A DNA stretch of 64,000 nt from Paenarthrobacter ilicis (GCF_016907545.1 NZ_JAFBCD010000001.1:3224001-3288000); one strand, 5' to 3'. Counted from the first letter of the stretch, positions 52,495-62,260 are shown. Numbers and translations are program-made. The notes: generated by a model from the sequence alone, not told the origin.

Positions 52495-53907
52495 TCAATG
52501 CTTGAGGTCTGCTGAGATCTCCGCCAAGGTACGCCCCTTGGTCTCAGGTGCGAGCCACTGCGACAGGACAGCACCCAAAAGCGCGACGACGGCGGCCACC
52601 ACCATGCTTGGGCCCATTCCGATGTTGGTGATCGCCCATGGCAGAGCGAACGTGCCGAGCGCGGCGCCGACGCGGCTGAAGGCCGCAGCGAAGCCAGTGC
52701 CGATACCGCGCAGGTGGCCTGGGAAGACCTCTGACGGATAAACCTGGGTCATGGTGGTGTAACCGGCATTGAAGAAGGAGAACGCGAGGAACAAGCCCAG
52801 GATAACGATCGCGGGCGCACTCCCCCACAGACCAATGATCAGCAGGATGCCTGCGCAAATCCACTGCCCGGGAACGGTGAGAATCCGGCGGCCCAGCTTG
52901 TCGATGAGAAGCACGGTGGTGACGACGCCCGCCGTCGCCAGTGCGGACAGGCCAATTCCCCCGGCCCAACCGCCGCTCAGGCCGAATTGGCTGAGCACTT
53001 CATCGGCGAAAGTTGCGATGGCAAAGTACGGAGTAACTGCGCAGAACCAGAAACCTGCAGTGAAGAGGGTGATCCGCCAGTACTGCCGCGAAAAAAGCAT
53101 TCCCACCGAGGCATTCTTGATTTTGGTCCGGTCCTTCGCAGCCTGGGCCTCCTGGATCATCCGCAGATCGATTTCTTCGGTGATGCTGTTAAGCATCTGC
53201 GGCGATTCAATATACTTGCGCGCAATGGCGAGCGCTTCGTCCCGCCGCCCCTTGGTGATGAGCCAACTGGGCGACTCCGGGAGGCCGAAGCGGGCGATAA
53301 ACAGGACCAAGGCGAGTACCGTGCTGGTGCCTATGACCAAACGCCAGGGAGTGCCGGCGTCGTGCAGGAGTGTGCCGATAATGAACGCCACCATGAAACC
53401 GACGTACCACGCGATGAGCGTGAGTCCCAGCAGTCGTCCGCGAAGTTTGGGCGGGGAGAATTCTGACAGCAGCGGCCCACCGATGGAGTATTCGCCTCCG
53501 ATAGCGACGCCCATCATGAACCGGATGAGGGCCAGCTGGATCACGGCGCCGTCCCCGGAAGTCACGAAGAACTGGGCTGCAGAAGCGGCCAGGAACAAGC
53601 CCATATCCACCAGGAACATGGGCTTGCGGCCAAACTTGTCGGCGGCCCAGCCGGCCAGCGGCGAACCCACGAATATGCCAACAAGCGGGCCCGCAGCAAT
53701 CAAGCCCAGGGACAGGGCGTCCAGCTGAAGATCGGTCCTCATCAGCCCGGTTACAGGCCCGATGATTCCGAGGATGTACCCGTCCAGGAACATTCCGCCG
53801 ATGAACACAGCGACCAGCCGGAACATGAAGCGGCGTTTGAACCTGGAGCTTGTCTCGTTGGGTGTGGAGGTATCGACGGCGGCCGTCGTCCCTGGCGGAT
53901 TGGTCAT
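52495..53907 (-). CDS. Major facilitator superfamily transporter (sugar-porter/acid symporter type)
   Basis: A 470-residue transporter with 12 predicted helices. N-terminal signatures are FLDGYILGIIGPVTG (helix 1) and the loop GWAADKFGRKPMFLVD between helices 2 and 3. The mid-protein motif GLPESPSW and a second loop DKLGRRI occur in the C-terminal half. The substrate is unknown; the DGY start and PESPSW are shared by sugar, myo-inositol and aromatic-acid carriers. A perfect 13-bp palindrome lies 100 bp upstream of the start codon, but no regulator gene is adjacent. Confidence 0.9.
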   Translation of the reverse strand: MTNPPGTTAAVDTSTPNETSSRFKRRFMFRLVAVFIGGMFLDGYILGIIGPVTGLMRTDLQLDALSLGLIAAGPLVGIFVGSPLAGWAADKFGRKPMFLVDMGLFLAASAAQFFVTSGDGAVIQLALIRFMMGVAIGGEYSIGGPLLSEFSPPKLRGRLLGLTLIAWYVGFMVAFIIGTLLHDAGTPWRLVIGTSTVLALVLFIARFGLPESPSWLITKGRRDEALAIARKYIESPQMLNSITEEIDLRMIQEAQAAKDRTKIKNASVGMLFSRQYWRITLFTAGFWFCAVTPYFAIATFADEVLSQFGLSGGWAGGIGLSALATAGVVTTVLLIDKLGRRILTVPGQWICAGILLIIGLWGSAPAIVILGLFLAFSFFNAGYTTMTQVYPSEVFPGHLRGIGTGFAAAFSRVGAALGTFALPWAITNIGMGPSMVVAAVVALLGAVLSQWLAPETKGRTLAEISADLKH

Positions 53908-54006
53908 TGAAATGTGTTCCCTTCCGGATTCAGCGCATCTCGCTGATGGCCTGCGGGCGTCCGGCCACGAGGCTCAAGTCCCCGCTGGGGACTATCACAA
54001 TGTGAC

Positions 54007-54019
54007 ATATGACTCATAT
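54007..54019. promoter_or_regulatory. Perfect palindrome upstream of the MFS gene
   Basis: ATATGA-C-TCATAT lies 100 bp before the MFS start codon in an AT-rich patch. The TATGA/TCATA arms resemble GntR-type operators, but the binding protein is unknown. Confidence 0.5.
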
Positions 54020-54124
54020 ATCAGAGAACTCTAGGGCTGGGAGGCGGCCTGGTCAAGGGTTTTGAGTGATCCCTAGTACGTTTGGGCCATGGCATTCCCC
54101 GTGGAGAGGCATACCCTGTACTGC

Positions 54125-54898
54125 ATGGGGGAACAACGTAGAAACGCACTCTTTCCGGCAACCACGTGCGTGGTCCTGACGTTGTTGGGAGCGGGGTGTT
54201 CGTCGCCTGCCATGCCCGCCATTGAAACGGCTTCCCCAAACCAACTCGACGTGGCGCTGTGCCAAGGAAACAAGGTCCCAGTCCAGGCGCTTGAGAACCC
54301 GAGGCCAGCCACAGAGTTGGGCCCGGAGGCCGCACCGGCTCTCTCCGGCCGCGGCGTCGACGCGATCATGCCCGACAAATGGTTGATCGCGCAGGAAAGC
54401 GCCGGGCGCGTGATGCTGATGAATAAGCTGGCCATTCCACAAGACACAGGCCGGGGCGACATCCGTGACTATGAGTACATAGTCCTTTCCACCAACTCCA
54501 TGTCCTCACAATCTGAAAAGCCTGTATGGGACATTGTGGAGTCCTCAACGTGCGCACCCACCCTCGACCTCGGGGAAAAGAGCGCCGGCTTGGTAACTCT
54601 TGACCCCTCACAGCCGGTCAGCCCCGAGTCGACCAAAATTGCGCTCCTCGTCACCGAAGTCGACTGCAACTCTGGTCAAAACGCTGTAGGGCGATTGGGA
54701 CTGGTCCAACTCACCGAAACCGAATCCACCGTGGAAGTTGTCATTGGCGTGCGCCCTTCGGGAGCAACGTCGGCCTCTTGCCAAGGAAATCCGGGCACAC
54801 CTTTTACAGTTGAGATCCAACAGCCCGTCGGGACAAGAGCAGTTCTGAATGCCGCGGTCGTCCCCGCACGGGAGATCACCGCTTCGAAGTCGCCGTGA
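54125..54898 (+). CDS. Hypothetical lipoprotein, 257 aa
   Basis: A secreted lipoprotein by its N-terminus: basic start GEQRR, hydrophobic core, lipobox LLGAGC with the Cys near residue 25, then SSPAMP. The mature part has no recognised domain; it contains ten or so short polar beta-like segments and two cysteine pairs that could form disulfides (LCQGNK with STCAP; VDCNSG with ASCQGN). ATG 54125 gives a normal signal peptide; an ATG at 54089 would add 12 atypical residues. Its stop overlaps the GTG of the following methyltransferase gene by 4 bp. GC content is lower than in neighbouring core genes. Confidence 0.7.
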   Translation: MGEQRRNALFPATTCVVLTLLGAGCSSPAMPAIETASPNQLDVALCQGNKVPVQALENPRPATELGPEAAPALSGRGVDAIMPDKWLIAQESAGRVMLMNKLAIPQDTGRGDIRDYEYIVLSTNSMSSQSEKPVWDIVESSTCAPTLDLGEKSAGLVTLDPSQPVSPESTKIALLVTEVDCNSGQNAVGRLGLVQLTETESTVEVVIGVRPSGATSASCQGNPGTPFTVEIQQPVGTRAVLNAAVVPAREITASKSP

Positions 54899-55854
54899 AG
54901 AGTGAAGCTGTAACCCGCAGCGCGCAATGGGGGCGAGCCTATTTCGGCCTTCAGGCGATTGCCGGCGCCCTGTGGTGGATTGCCGTTTTTGTCTCGTCCG
55001 GAGTGCGCGAGGCGACTCTGGGTAGCTTGGATCCCGTCGCCGTCGCTGTTTTCGACATTCCACTGTTCGTGGTGGCATCCGCGTTGGCGGCCTTTGGTAT
55101 CAGGTTTGCCGCGGTAATCAGTGCCAGTTGGACCGGCGTCGTGTCCCTTGTTTTGGCCGTCTACGCTACGGCCACAACTGAAGCGGGGTGGGGCGTTGTG
55201 ATCATGGCGGCTGCTGCCGGCGGCTCGGTCATCGCTCTTTGCCTCATCGTGCTGGGACGTGTACCAACTGAGCGAATTGTCCGCGGCCCCTTTGCCTTCC
55301 GCCCCGCCAGAAGCCGCGCTAAGTCCGCGAAACACGTCGTTTCAACGTTTGGCCAACTCATCTTTTTCTGGGGTTTATTCCTTGTGATAATCCCCGGTGT
55401 TTTGGCGGCCGTTGAACAGCGCTGGACTGTAGGCCTTTCATTTCCTTCTTTTGCGGGCGAAGTCGGGGTCGTGCTCCTGGTGTTGGCCAGCGCCCTTGGG
55501 ATTTGGTCAGCAGTAACAATGTCCACACTGGGGGACGGAACGCCATTGCCATCGGCGACGGCGAACCGTTTGGTCATTGCAGGGCCGTACCGATGGGTTC
55601 GTAATCCGATGGCCGTAGCAGGGATCGTTCAAGGCGCAGCGATCGGCCTGATGCTCCACTCCTGGCTTGTGGTTGCATACGCAGTCGCGGGATCCCTGGT
55701 GTGGAATTACGCCGTGAGGCCGCTCGAGGAATCAGACCTACAAGAACGATTCGGCGTCGAATTCCAGAAATACCGCGGAACTGTCAGCTGTTGGGTCCCC
55801 CGCCTGCCGGGAACACGAAACTCGAACACCCAAGACCCGCTTTATGGGCCGTGA
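54895..55854 (+). CDS. Isoprenylcysteine/phospholipid methyltransferase-like membrane protein
   Basis: A 319-residue membrane protein with about eight hydrophobic segments. The C-terminal catalytic region has the ICMT/PEMT signature: GPYRWVRNPMAVAGIVQG near residue 235, then EESDLQERFGVEFQKYRGTVSCWVPR near 283, whose E and R residues bind SAM in that family. The N-terminal half is specific to this protein and carries a cytoplasmic basic loop (RPARSRAKSAKH). The acceptor could be a lipid, thiol or small molecule. It overlaps the lipoprotein gene before it (GTGA) and the methyltransferase gene after it, forming a three-gene unit. Confidence 0.8.
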   Translation: MKSEAVTRSAQWGRAYFGLQAIAGALWWIAVFVSSGVREATLGSLDPVAVAVFDIPLFVVASALAAFGIRFAAVISASWTGVVSLVLAVYATATTEAGWGVVIMAAAAGGSVIALCLIVLGRVPTERIVRGPFAFRPARSRAKSAKHVVSTFGQLIFFWGLFLVIIPGVLAAVEQRWTVGLSFPSFAGEVGVVLLVLASALGIWSAVTMSTLGDGTPLPSATANRLVIAGPYRWVRNPMAVAGIVQGAAIGLMLHSWLVVAYAVAGSLVWNYAVRPLEESDLQERFGVEFQKYRGTVSCWVPRLPGTRNSNTQDPLYGP

Positions 55855-56662
55855 GAACATCGTTGATGTGAGCGATAGGACATTCCCGGAACTGCCGCCC
55901 CTCTACGAGTCCCTCACGTGGCTCACTCCCCTCTCCGAGGAACGCGCCGCACATATGGTGGCTTTCCTGTCCGACCCAGCTCCGGCGGAAGTTCTGGACA
56001 TGGGATGCGGGTGGGGTGAGTTGCTACTTAGGGTTTTGTCGGCGGCACCACAGGCCCAAGGGCGTGGGATAGACAGTGCTGCCACGTTCATCGACCGGGC
56101 GAGGCAACAAGCCTTGGTTCGCGGACTGCCCGGCAGAGCGACGTTTCATTCGATGCCTGGGCAAGAATCCCTGGGTGGCCCCGCAGATGCAGTCATTTGC
56201 ATTGGGGCGAGCCAGATCTGGGGGCTGCCGGTAGAGGATGGCCAGCCACTGGACTACGCCGCAGCCCTGAAGGCCCTGCACGGCTTGGTGCGTCCGGGCG
56301 GCCGGCTCGTTTACAGCGAGGCGATCTGGTCAGCAACGCCTCATCCGGCTGCCACAGCGCCGCTCTCTGGGCGTGATGACGAGTTCCTGACTCACGATGC
56401 TTTGCGCGATCAGATCCGGTCTGCTGGTTTCGAAGTGGAGGACGACGACCAAGCAAGCCTTGAAGAGTGGGACGTCTTCGAGGCTGGATATCGACACCGG
56501 TTTACCCGATGGCTCGAAGCGCACGACGACGACCATCCCGCCGCCGAACAGGTCCGTAGCCGATACGAGGAACAGCGAGCAGCCTACGAAGATGGCTACC
56601 GAGGCGTTCTAGGTATGGCGTATTTCTGCCTGGTCCGCCAGGAGTCCGCCATGGATCACTGA
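55844..56662 (+). CDS. Class I SAM-dependent methyltransferase
   Basis: A 272-residue soluble methyltransferase. The SAM-binding motif I is VLDMGCGWGELLLRVL near residue 49, motif II GRGIDSAATFIDRAR follows, and motif IV is ADAVICIGASQIWG near 108. The rest is helical with an acidic C-terminal half. The ATG lies within the last codons of the membrane methyltransferase gene, so the two are coupled. The substrate is unknown. Confidence 0.87.
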   Translation: MGRENIVDVSDRTFPELPPLYESLTWLTPLSEERAAHMVAFLSDPAPAEVLDMGCGWGELLLRVLSAAPQAQGRGIDSAATFIDRARQQALVRGLPGRATFHSMPGQESLGGPADAVICIGASQIWGLPVEDGQPLDYAAALKALHGLVRPGGRLVYSEAIWSATPHPAATAPLSGRDDEFLTHDALRDQIRSAGFEVEDDDQASLEEWDVFEAGYRHRFTRWLEAHDDDHPAAEQVRSRYEEQRAAYEDGYRGVLGMAYFCLVRQESAMDH

Positions 56663-57159
56663 CCCCGGCCTATGACAAGGTCTGCGGTCTTCCGGTCAAG
56701 CTCCGCACCCTGGGGCGTCTCGTACTTTGCGGAAACACCCCTGGGAAGGAAGTGGAACGATACTCTTGCCCCGCCGTCGACGTCCCACCGTGCTGCTGTG
56801 CCGACACCGCGCCGCTTTACGGTTGGCTTTCCCCACCTCGCTTGGCCTTCCCGGACCATCAGCGTGAAGGCATCATTGAGAAACGCTGTTGACACGGGCG
56901 TAACCTCCCGGATGTTGTCCGTTGTATCCAGTTCTATCTGCATCATTACGCCTTTGGAGTGGACGGTCATCACGTCCGGAAGGGTGAAGTTGGACACCGT
57001 GTTCATGAGATATGGCGTGTCATTCTCGACTTCGATAGTCCAACCGAAATGCTCCACAGCACGTTGTTGGACCTCGTCCTCCGACAAAGGCCAGGGTGAA
57101 GTGATCCAGAAGTCCATGGTGTCGCAGACCTCAGCTGGCGGCATCGATTTCCACGTCAT
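56656..57159 (-). CDS. DUF6301-like hypothetical protein
   Basis: A 167-residue soluble protein resembling the DUF6301 family of actinobacteria. Visible features are WPLSEDEVQQRAVEHFGWTIEVE near the N-terminus, a central VMMQIELDTTDNIREVTPV strand region, and VSFHFLPRGVSAKYETPQG near the end. Family members are found beside secreted polymorphic toxins and may be immunity proteins, but no toxin is visible here. The start ATG overlaps the stop of the upstream gene (ATGA). It converges on the methyltransferase gene with a 7-bp overlap of coding ends. Confidence 0.65.
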   Translation of the reverse strand: MTWKSMPPAEVCDTMDFWITSPWPLSEDEVQQRAVEHFGWTIEVENDTPYLMNTVSNFTLPDVMTVHSKGVMMQIELDTTDNIREVTPVSTAFLNDAFTLMVREGQARWGKPTVKRRGVGTAARWDVDGGARVSFHFLPRGVSAKYETPQGAELDRKTADLVIGRGQ

Positions 57160-57635
57160 GAATTTTGTCCTCGTTCCAGGTTCTCGCACTTATAGAATCC
57201 AGCCATAGTTACCCCTACAGGGCCTGCCAATGCCGATGGCCGCGCTCCAGTGGCAGGAAGACCTTCGGTTGCTGCTTCCCAAATTTCAGCCCAGAATGCT
57301 TCGTCGTCTACTCCGACAATGGAGGGACGCTGTATGTACCAGTCGAATCCCCGGGGGCGGGGCGGGATGCCCGCCTCTGCAAGGTATTCATCAATGTCGT
57401 CGTCGATCAACGAGAGGTCGGCCGCCGTCAACTTGTAGGGCCGACTTTCTTCCCCGCCTTCTGGAAGCCGTCGTGACATCACACCGTACCGGGGGCCTGG
57501 TGCTGCGCGAACCCTCGCTGAGTGGTCCGGTCCTGCAGCCCACAGAACCAAAGCCCCCCAGCCGTTCTCTGTGGCAACTATCCAATCCTGAGGTGTTTCC
57601 GACAATTCAGGGCATGCCCACGCCTCATCCGTCAT
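57156..57635 (-). CDS. Hypothetical protein, partner of the DUF6301-like gene
   Basis: A 159-residue acidic soluble protein, not assigned to a family. It has no signal peptide. Segments with a SUKH/immunity-like feel are QDWIVATENGWGALVLWAAGPDHSARV and SLIDDDIDEYLAEAGIPPRPRGFDWYIQRPSIV. ATG 57635 with AAGGATGG upstream is preferred over an ATG three codons earlier that has no spacing to its ribosome site. It is coupled by a 4-bp overlap to the DUF6301-like gene. The pair may be orphan immunity genes. Confidence 0.6.
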   Translation of the reverse strand: MTDEAWACPELSETPQDWIVATENGWGALVLWAAGPDHSARVRAAPGPRYGVMSRRLPEGGEESRPYKLTAADLSLIDDDIDEYLAEAGIPPRPRGFDWYIQRPSIVGVDDEAFWAEIWEAATEGLPATGARPSALAGPVGVTMAGFYKCENLERGQNS

Positions 57636-57863
57636 GCCCACCATCCTTCACGACTGGAGGGCGGTGTCAAACAGCTCGTGCGCTCCCCGAGGACGCCAAA
57701 GAGATACGGGACTTTTGCCTCGCACCCTCAACGTACAGACCGACGGGCACTGGTCTTCCTGAATTGCGGCCCGCTTTCCCTTGCCGACCCATGGAACATC
57801 GGCCCAGGCCGACGTATTCTGTAGCTACTTTTCAGCCGGACATCCCTACGGATTGGCACGGAA

Positions 57864-60047
57864 ATGGCACGGATTGGTCCAAAGCTTGGTCTGGGCAGGG
57901 TCCTTCTGAGGATCATCGGTTACTTCATCGTGAGTATTCTGTGCGGTGTCCTGATTGCCGGCTTCGTGGTTCCGGTAGTTGCCTTCACCAGCACCACGGT
58001 GGGCGGATCCATTGGATTCTACGAAAGCCTGCCCAGCGAACTGAACGTCGATTCCCCTTCCCTGTCCAGCACGGTGGTCTCCGCTGACGGCCAGCACATC
58101 GCCACGTTCTATGCGGAGAACCGGGTGAAAGTCCCGCTGAGCGAGATGTCACCGTTCATCCGGGAAGCTATCGTGGCCATTGAGGACAGCCGCTTCTATG
58201 AGCATCCTGGTGTGGACGCGCAGGGGATCATGAGGGCGCTGACATCCAACTTCACCAAGGGAACCCGCCAAGGCGCATCGACGCTGACGCAGCAATATGT
58301 CACCAACGTCCTCAACGAATCCCGGTTGTCGGACGGACGCCCGGAGGATGTTGTCCTCAGTGGTGAAAAGACCGTAGGAGACAAGCTCCGCGAGGTCAAG
58401 CTCGCCCTTGAGCTGGAGAAGCGCTTCAATAAGGACCAGATCCTTGAGGGCTACCTCAATATCGTCTTTTTCAACAGGAACGCCTATGGAATCGAGGCAG
58501 CCTCACGGTACTTCTTCAGCACCTCGGCCAAAGATCTGACCCTCCCCCAGGCTGCTCTCCTGGCCGGCCTGGTCAATGGACCCAGCATCTACGATCCCAC
58601 TGTGGATCCGGAAGCGGCCCGGGTCCGGCGAAACCTGGTTTTGGACCGAATGCTGGCGCAGGGAAAAATCACTGCCGTTGATCATGGGGTGGCAGCGGCA
58701 ACACCGGTGGAACTGAACATCACGCCCTCCCTGCAGGGTTGCGCCGGCGCGTCGATTGCCACCTATTTCTGCGATTACGTCTCCCACCTGATCCTCAACG
58801 ACCAGAAGTACGGTTCCACCCTGAATGAACGTGAACGGCTCCTCTATCGGGGTGGACTCACCATCACCACCACTCTGGACAGCAGGCTCCAGGCAGCAGC
58901 CCAGCAACAGGTTGACGCCTCGGCCGGCGAAAACCCTGACAAATGGGGTGCGGCCATGACCACGGTCCAGCCCGGCACCGGCAAAATCCTGGCCATGGCC
59001 CAAAACACGGTGTTCGTTCCCGAGGAAGGAAAATACGACACCCAACTAAACTTCAATGTGGATGCCAAGGACCAGAATGGTTACGACCTCAACGGTGCCG
59101 GAGGATTCCAACCCGGTTCAACCATGAAGCCCTTCATCTACGCAGAATGGCTCAACGAAGGCAAGAATCCCACCGGGGTGGTGGATGCTTCCCGACGGGT
59201 CTATCCCGTGGGTTTCCCGTGGCGTGACAGCTGCGGGAAGGTGATGGGCGGCTACAGCACAGCCCAAAAGGCGGCCAATCTTGGCGCCGATGATGACCTG
59301 CAAAACAACGACGCCGGTTACTACCGTTCCATGCCCATCAATTACGGCCTGTACAACTCCATCAATACGGCGACGTTCGCCACTGCCGCACAGCTGGATT
59401 TCTGCGGCATTCAACGAATGGTGGACACTGTAGGTCTCCACAGCGGTTTGGATAATGCCCCGGTAAACATGCACCAAATAGGAAACCTCCTGGGGTCCAT
59501 TGGCGTTGCGCCCGTGGTGCTTGCCAGCGCATACGCAACCTTCGCCAACGATGGCACTTATTGCGCGCCCATCGCGATTACGGAGATCCGGGACGCCCAA
59601 GGCAGGCAGTTCGAAGCTCAAACGCCCCAATGCCGGGACGCCGTAAAACCTGCAGTGGCCCGCGGTGTGACGGCTGTTCTGCAGGACGTGCTGAAAATGG
59701 GCTCGGGCGTCTACATCGAACCCAAGGTCCAGAGCCGTGTCCCGGTGGCAGCAAAGACCGGAACGTCCAACAACAATGGCGCCACCTGGGTTGCCGGTTA
59801 CACAACAACCCTGGCTACGGCGTCGTTCTTTGGCGACACCTCAGCCGGGCAGCAGCGCGCCGGGCAGGGCGTCACGATCAACAACAAGTTCTACAAGTCC
59901 CTGGACGGTTACATGATCGCCGGGCCGCAGTGGGCCAATTACATGATGGAAGCAACCGCGCTGTACCCAAGTGGCGCCTTCCCGGTACCTGCACCCCCGC
60001 CACCGCCGGCCCCGGTTACCCCCGTGCCGGTCACCCCACGCCGCTAG
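57864..60047 (+). CDS. Class A penicillin-binding protein (bifunctional transglycosylase/transpeptidase)
   Basis: Polymerises and cross-links peptidoglycan at the outer face of the membrane. One N-terminal anchor helix is at residues about 12-42. The GT51 transglycosylase domain shows EDSRFYEHPGVDAQGIMRA (catalytic Glu), GASTLTQQYVTNVL and EKRFNKDQILEGYLNIVFF. The transpeptidase domain has the SxxK motif GSTMK (Ser near residue 419), the SxN motif SIN in YNSINTAT, and KTGTS from residue 631. The C-terminal tail is proline-rich (VPAPPPPPAP). 727 aa is normal. The ribosome site is weak and no neighbour shares its operon. Confidence 0.94.
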   Translation: MARIGPKLGLGRVLLRIIGYFIVSILCGVLIAGFVVPVVAFTSTTVGGSIGFYESLPSELNVDSPSLSSTVVSADGQHIATFYAENRVKVPLSEMSPFIREAIVAIEDSRFYEHPGVDAQGIMRALTSNFTKGTRQGASTLTQQYVTNVLNESRLSDGRPEDVVLSGEKTVGDKLREVKLALELEKRFNKDQILEGYLNIVFFNRNAYGIEAASRYFFSTSAKDLTLPQAALLAGLVNGPSIYDPTVDPEAARVRRNLVLDRMLAQGKITAVDHGVAAATPVELNITPSLQGCAGASIATYFCDYVSHLILNDQKYGSTLNERERLLYRGGLTITTTLDSRLQAAAQQQVDASAGENPDKWGAAMTTVQPGTGKILAMAQNTVFVPEEGKYDTQLNFNVDAKDQNGYDLNGAGGFQPGSTMKPFIYAEWLNEGKNPTGVVDASRRVYPVGFPWRDSCGKVMGGYSTAQKAANLGADDDLQNNDAGYYRSMPINYGLYNSINTATFATAAQLDFCGIQRMVDTVGLHSGLDNAPVNMHQIGNLLGSIGVAPVVLASAYATFANDGTYCAPIAITEIRDAQGRQFEAQTPQCRDAVKPAVARGVTAVLQDVLKMGSGVYIEPKVQSRVPVAAKTGTSNNNGATWVAGYTTTLATASFFGDTSAGQQRAGQGVTINNKFYKSLDGYMIAGPQWANYMMEATALYPSGAFPVPAPPPPPAPVTPVPVTPRR

Positions 60048-60152
60048 GGGCGTTTACGAGGCCCCGGCTCGGCGGGGCGGCCCCGTGGGACCAGCAGACC
60101 GATATAATTCGCGTGGGCAATGGTGGCCTCAGTTTTCCATGGGGGTATACGG

Positions 60153-62249
60153 ATGCATCGCGTAGGGACTAAGGCACGTGCCGCACTGGCCACTATTTTG
60201 GTTTTGAGCGCTTCATCCCTAGCACTCGCAGTGCCTGCTTCGGCTGCTGTGCGGGTCGTGGACGTGCCTGCCGGGGATGGGCCAGAAAGCCTGGCCATCA
60301 ACGAGACAACCAATCGAATCTATGTCGCAAACCACGAGTCCAGCTCGGTTACGGTGATCGATGGCGCGAGTAACAACACCAGAACCATCAAGGTGAGCTC
60401 GGCACCGTACGACGTGGAAGTCAACCAAGCCACCAATAAAATCTACGTGGCTAACAGGAGTAGCCAAACCGTTTCGGTGATTGATGGAACCACCGAAGAG
60501 GTGACTGACATCGCGGTGGCATACCCGTCCCAGCTGGCAGTGAATGAGAAAACCAACAAGATCTACGTATCCAACGGCGACCTTCCGAGCGTAACTGTCA
60601 TCGACGGAACGACTCTAGCCACAACTGTAATACCGACGGCAAAGGACCCCGCCGGGATTGCAGTTAATGAGAAAACCAACAAGATTTATGTAGCCAACTC
60701 CGGCACGAAATCCGCAACAGTTATCGACGGGCTTACAAACACTGCGACAAACATCCCGCTTCCGGGCAGTTGGGCGCCAGAACTTGTAGTGGTTAATGAA
60801 CGAGCCAACAAGACTTACGTCGCAAGCTATGCCGGCCCCGTCGCGGTAATTGACGGCGCAACAAACACTCCCAAAAACCTGGATCAGTACACCATTGGGT
60901 TTGGACTAGCCGTCAATGAGACCACCAACAAGTTGTATGTTGGCACCGGTTTCTCCGACAAGCTGATGGTGGTTGAGGGAGACACTGATGCGGTCTCCTA
61001 CCTGAAGGTTCCTGGCTCGCTTTATGCCGTGGCCGTCAACGAACGAACAAATAAGGTCTTCGCGGCTGGAGCCAGTGCTGACGTGACCGTATTTGACGGC
61101 GTCCGAGGAACGTTCAGCCGAGTGCCAACTGGGTACTCTCCGAAGGACGTAGGCGTCAACCAGGCGACCGGTCGGGTATATGTAGCCAACAGCAGCAGCG
61201 ACACCGTCACCGTTATCGACGGCAACGACGCCGCACCGAAGTTCACTCAGTCCGCTCCTCCCGACCAAGGCGCGGTGGGGGTCTCCTACTCTTTCAAGTT
61301 CGCTGCGACAGGATCGCCCGCGCCAAAGTACCAGGTCTCTGATGGATCAGTGCCTCCGGGATTGCGGTTGAATGACGAGACCGGGGAACTCAGCGGTAAA
61401 CCAGAAATGCCGGGACGATACTCCTTTAGGGTTACAGCGTCAAACGGCATTGACCCCGCAGTGGTGACTGACCACTTAACGCTCAGCATCGAGCGGGCAA
61501 AGAATGATTTCAACAGTGACCGAAAAGCGGATGTTCTGGTGCGGGACAGCGCCGGGACCATGTCATTGTATGCGGGCAATGGCATGGGCGGTTGGTCCTG
61601 GGATTTCAAGCCGATCGGGTATGGCTGGGAGACCATGTCAACGATCAACACCGGCGACTTCACCTCAGATGGGAACGCAGATATCCTGGCCCGTGATTCG
61701 TCAGGGACTCTCTGGATTTACCCCAGTGACGGCAAGGGAGGATGGACGGCACGACTGAAGGTTGGTCCGGGATGGAATGGAATCACTGCCATCCTTGCAC
61801 CGGGCCATATGGACTTCGATTCCCGGGAAGACATCGTTGCCCGTGACTCAGCGGGAAACCTTTGGGTGTACTACCAAACATTGGAGGGGAGTTGGATGGG
61901 TCCCTTCAACATTGGTTCGGGGTGGAACGTGATGACCGCCATTATTGCACCGGGTGACTTCAACGGCGACGACACTCCCGACCTCCTCGCCCGGGATTCC
62001 TCCGGAAATCTCTGGTTGTACCCGCGGGGCGGCAACTACTTCTGGCAGCCCCGTGTTCAGGTCGGATCCGGATGGAACGGGATGACAACCATCCTCGGAG
62101 CGGGTGACTTCAACGGGGACGGAACAGCCGACGTCCACGCTGTCGATGGTGCAGGAACCCTCTGGCTCTATCCCGGTAACGGAAAGGGCGGATGGCTCCC
62201 CCGGGTACACCTTGGCTCGGGCTGGAACTCGGTGACAGCCGTCAGCTGA
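60153..62249 (+). CDS. Secreted beta-propeller (YncE-like), Ig-like and FG-GAP/VCBS repeat protein
   Basis: A 698-residue exported protein. The signal peptide ends near residue 31 (LALAVPASA). Residues about 32-360 carry about eight repeats of the YVTN/YncE type, recognisable by N-x-x-TNKIYVAN followed by VTVIDG. A putative Ig-like domain at about 365-450 contains GSPAPKYQVSDGSVPPGLRL and GELSGKPEMPGRYSFRVTA. The remaining third has four to five FG-GAP/VCBS units of the form DFNGDGTADVHAVDGAGTLWLYPGNGKGGW, with Asp-rich calcium loops. No enzyme motif is present. A surface-binding or adhesion role is likely. ATG 60153 is chosen to give a normal signal peptide. Confidence 0.85.
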   Translation: MHRVGTKARAALATILVLSASSLALAVPASAAVRVVDVPAGDGPESLAINETTNRIYVANHESSSVTVIDGASNNTRTIKVSSAPYDVEVNQATNKIYVANRSSQTVSVIDGTTEEVTDIAVAYPSQLAVNEKTNKIYVSNGDLPSVTVIDGTTLATTVIPTAKDPAGIAVNEKTNKIYVANSGTKSATVIDGLTNTATNIPLPGSWAPELVVVNERANKTYVASYAGPVAVIDGATNTPKNLDQYTIGFGLAVNETTNKLYVGTGFSDKLMVVEGDTDAVSYLKVPGSLYAVAVNERTNKVFAAGASADVTVFDGVRGTFSRVPTGYSPKDVGVNQATGRVYVANSSSDTVTVIDGNDAAPKFTQSAPPDQGAVGVSYSFKFAATGSPAPKYQVSDGSVPPGLRLNDETGELSGKPEMPGRYSFRVTASNGIDPAVVTDHLTLSIERAKNDFNSDRKADVLVRDSAGTMSLYAGNGMGGWSWDFKPIGYGWETMSTINTGDFTSDGNADILARDSSGTLWIYPSDGKGGWTARLKVGPGWNGITAILAPGHMDFDSREDIVARDSAGNLWVYYQTLEGSWMGPFNIGSGWNVMTAIIAPGDFNGDDTPDLLARDSSGNLWLYPRGGNYFWQPRVQVGSGWNGMTTILGAGDFNGDGTADVHAVDGAGTLWLYPGNGKGGWLPRVHLGSGWNSVTAVS

Positions 62250-62260
62250 CGGGATGTTGC

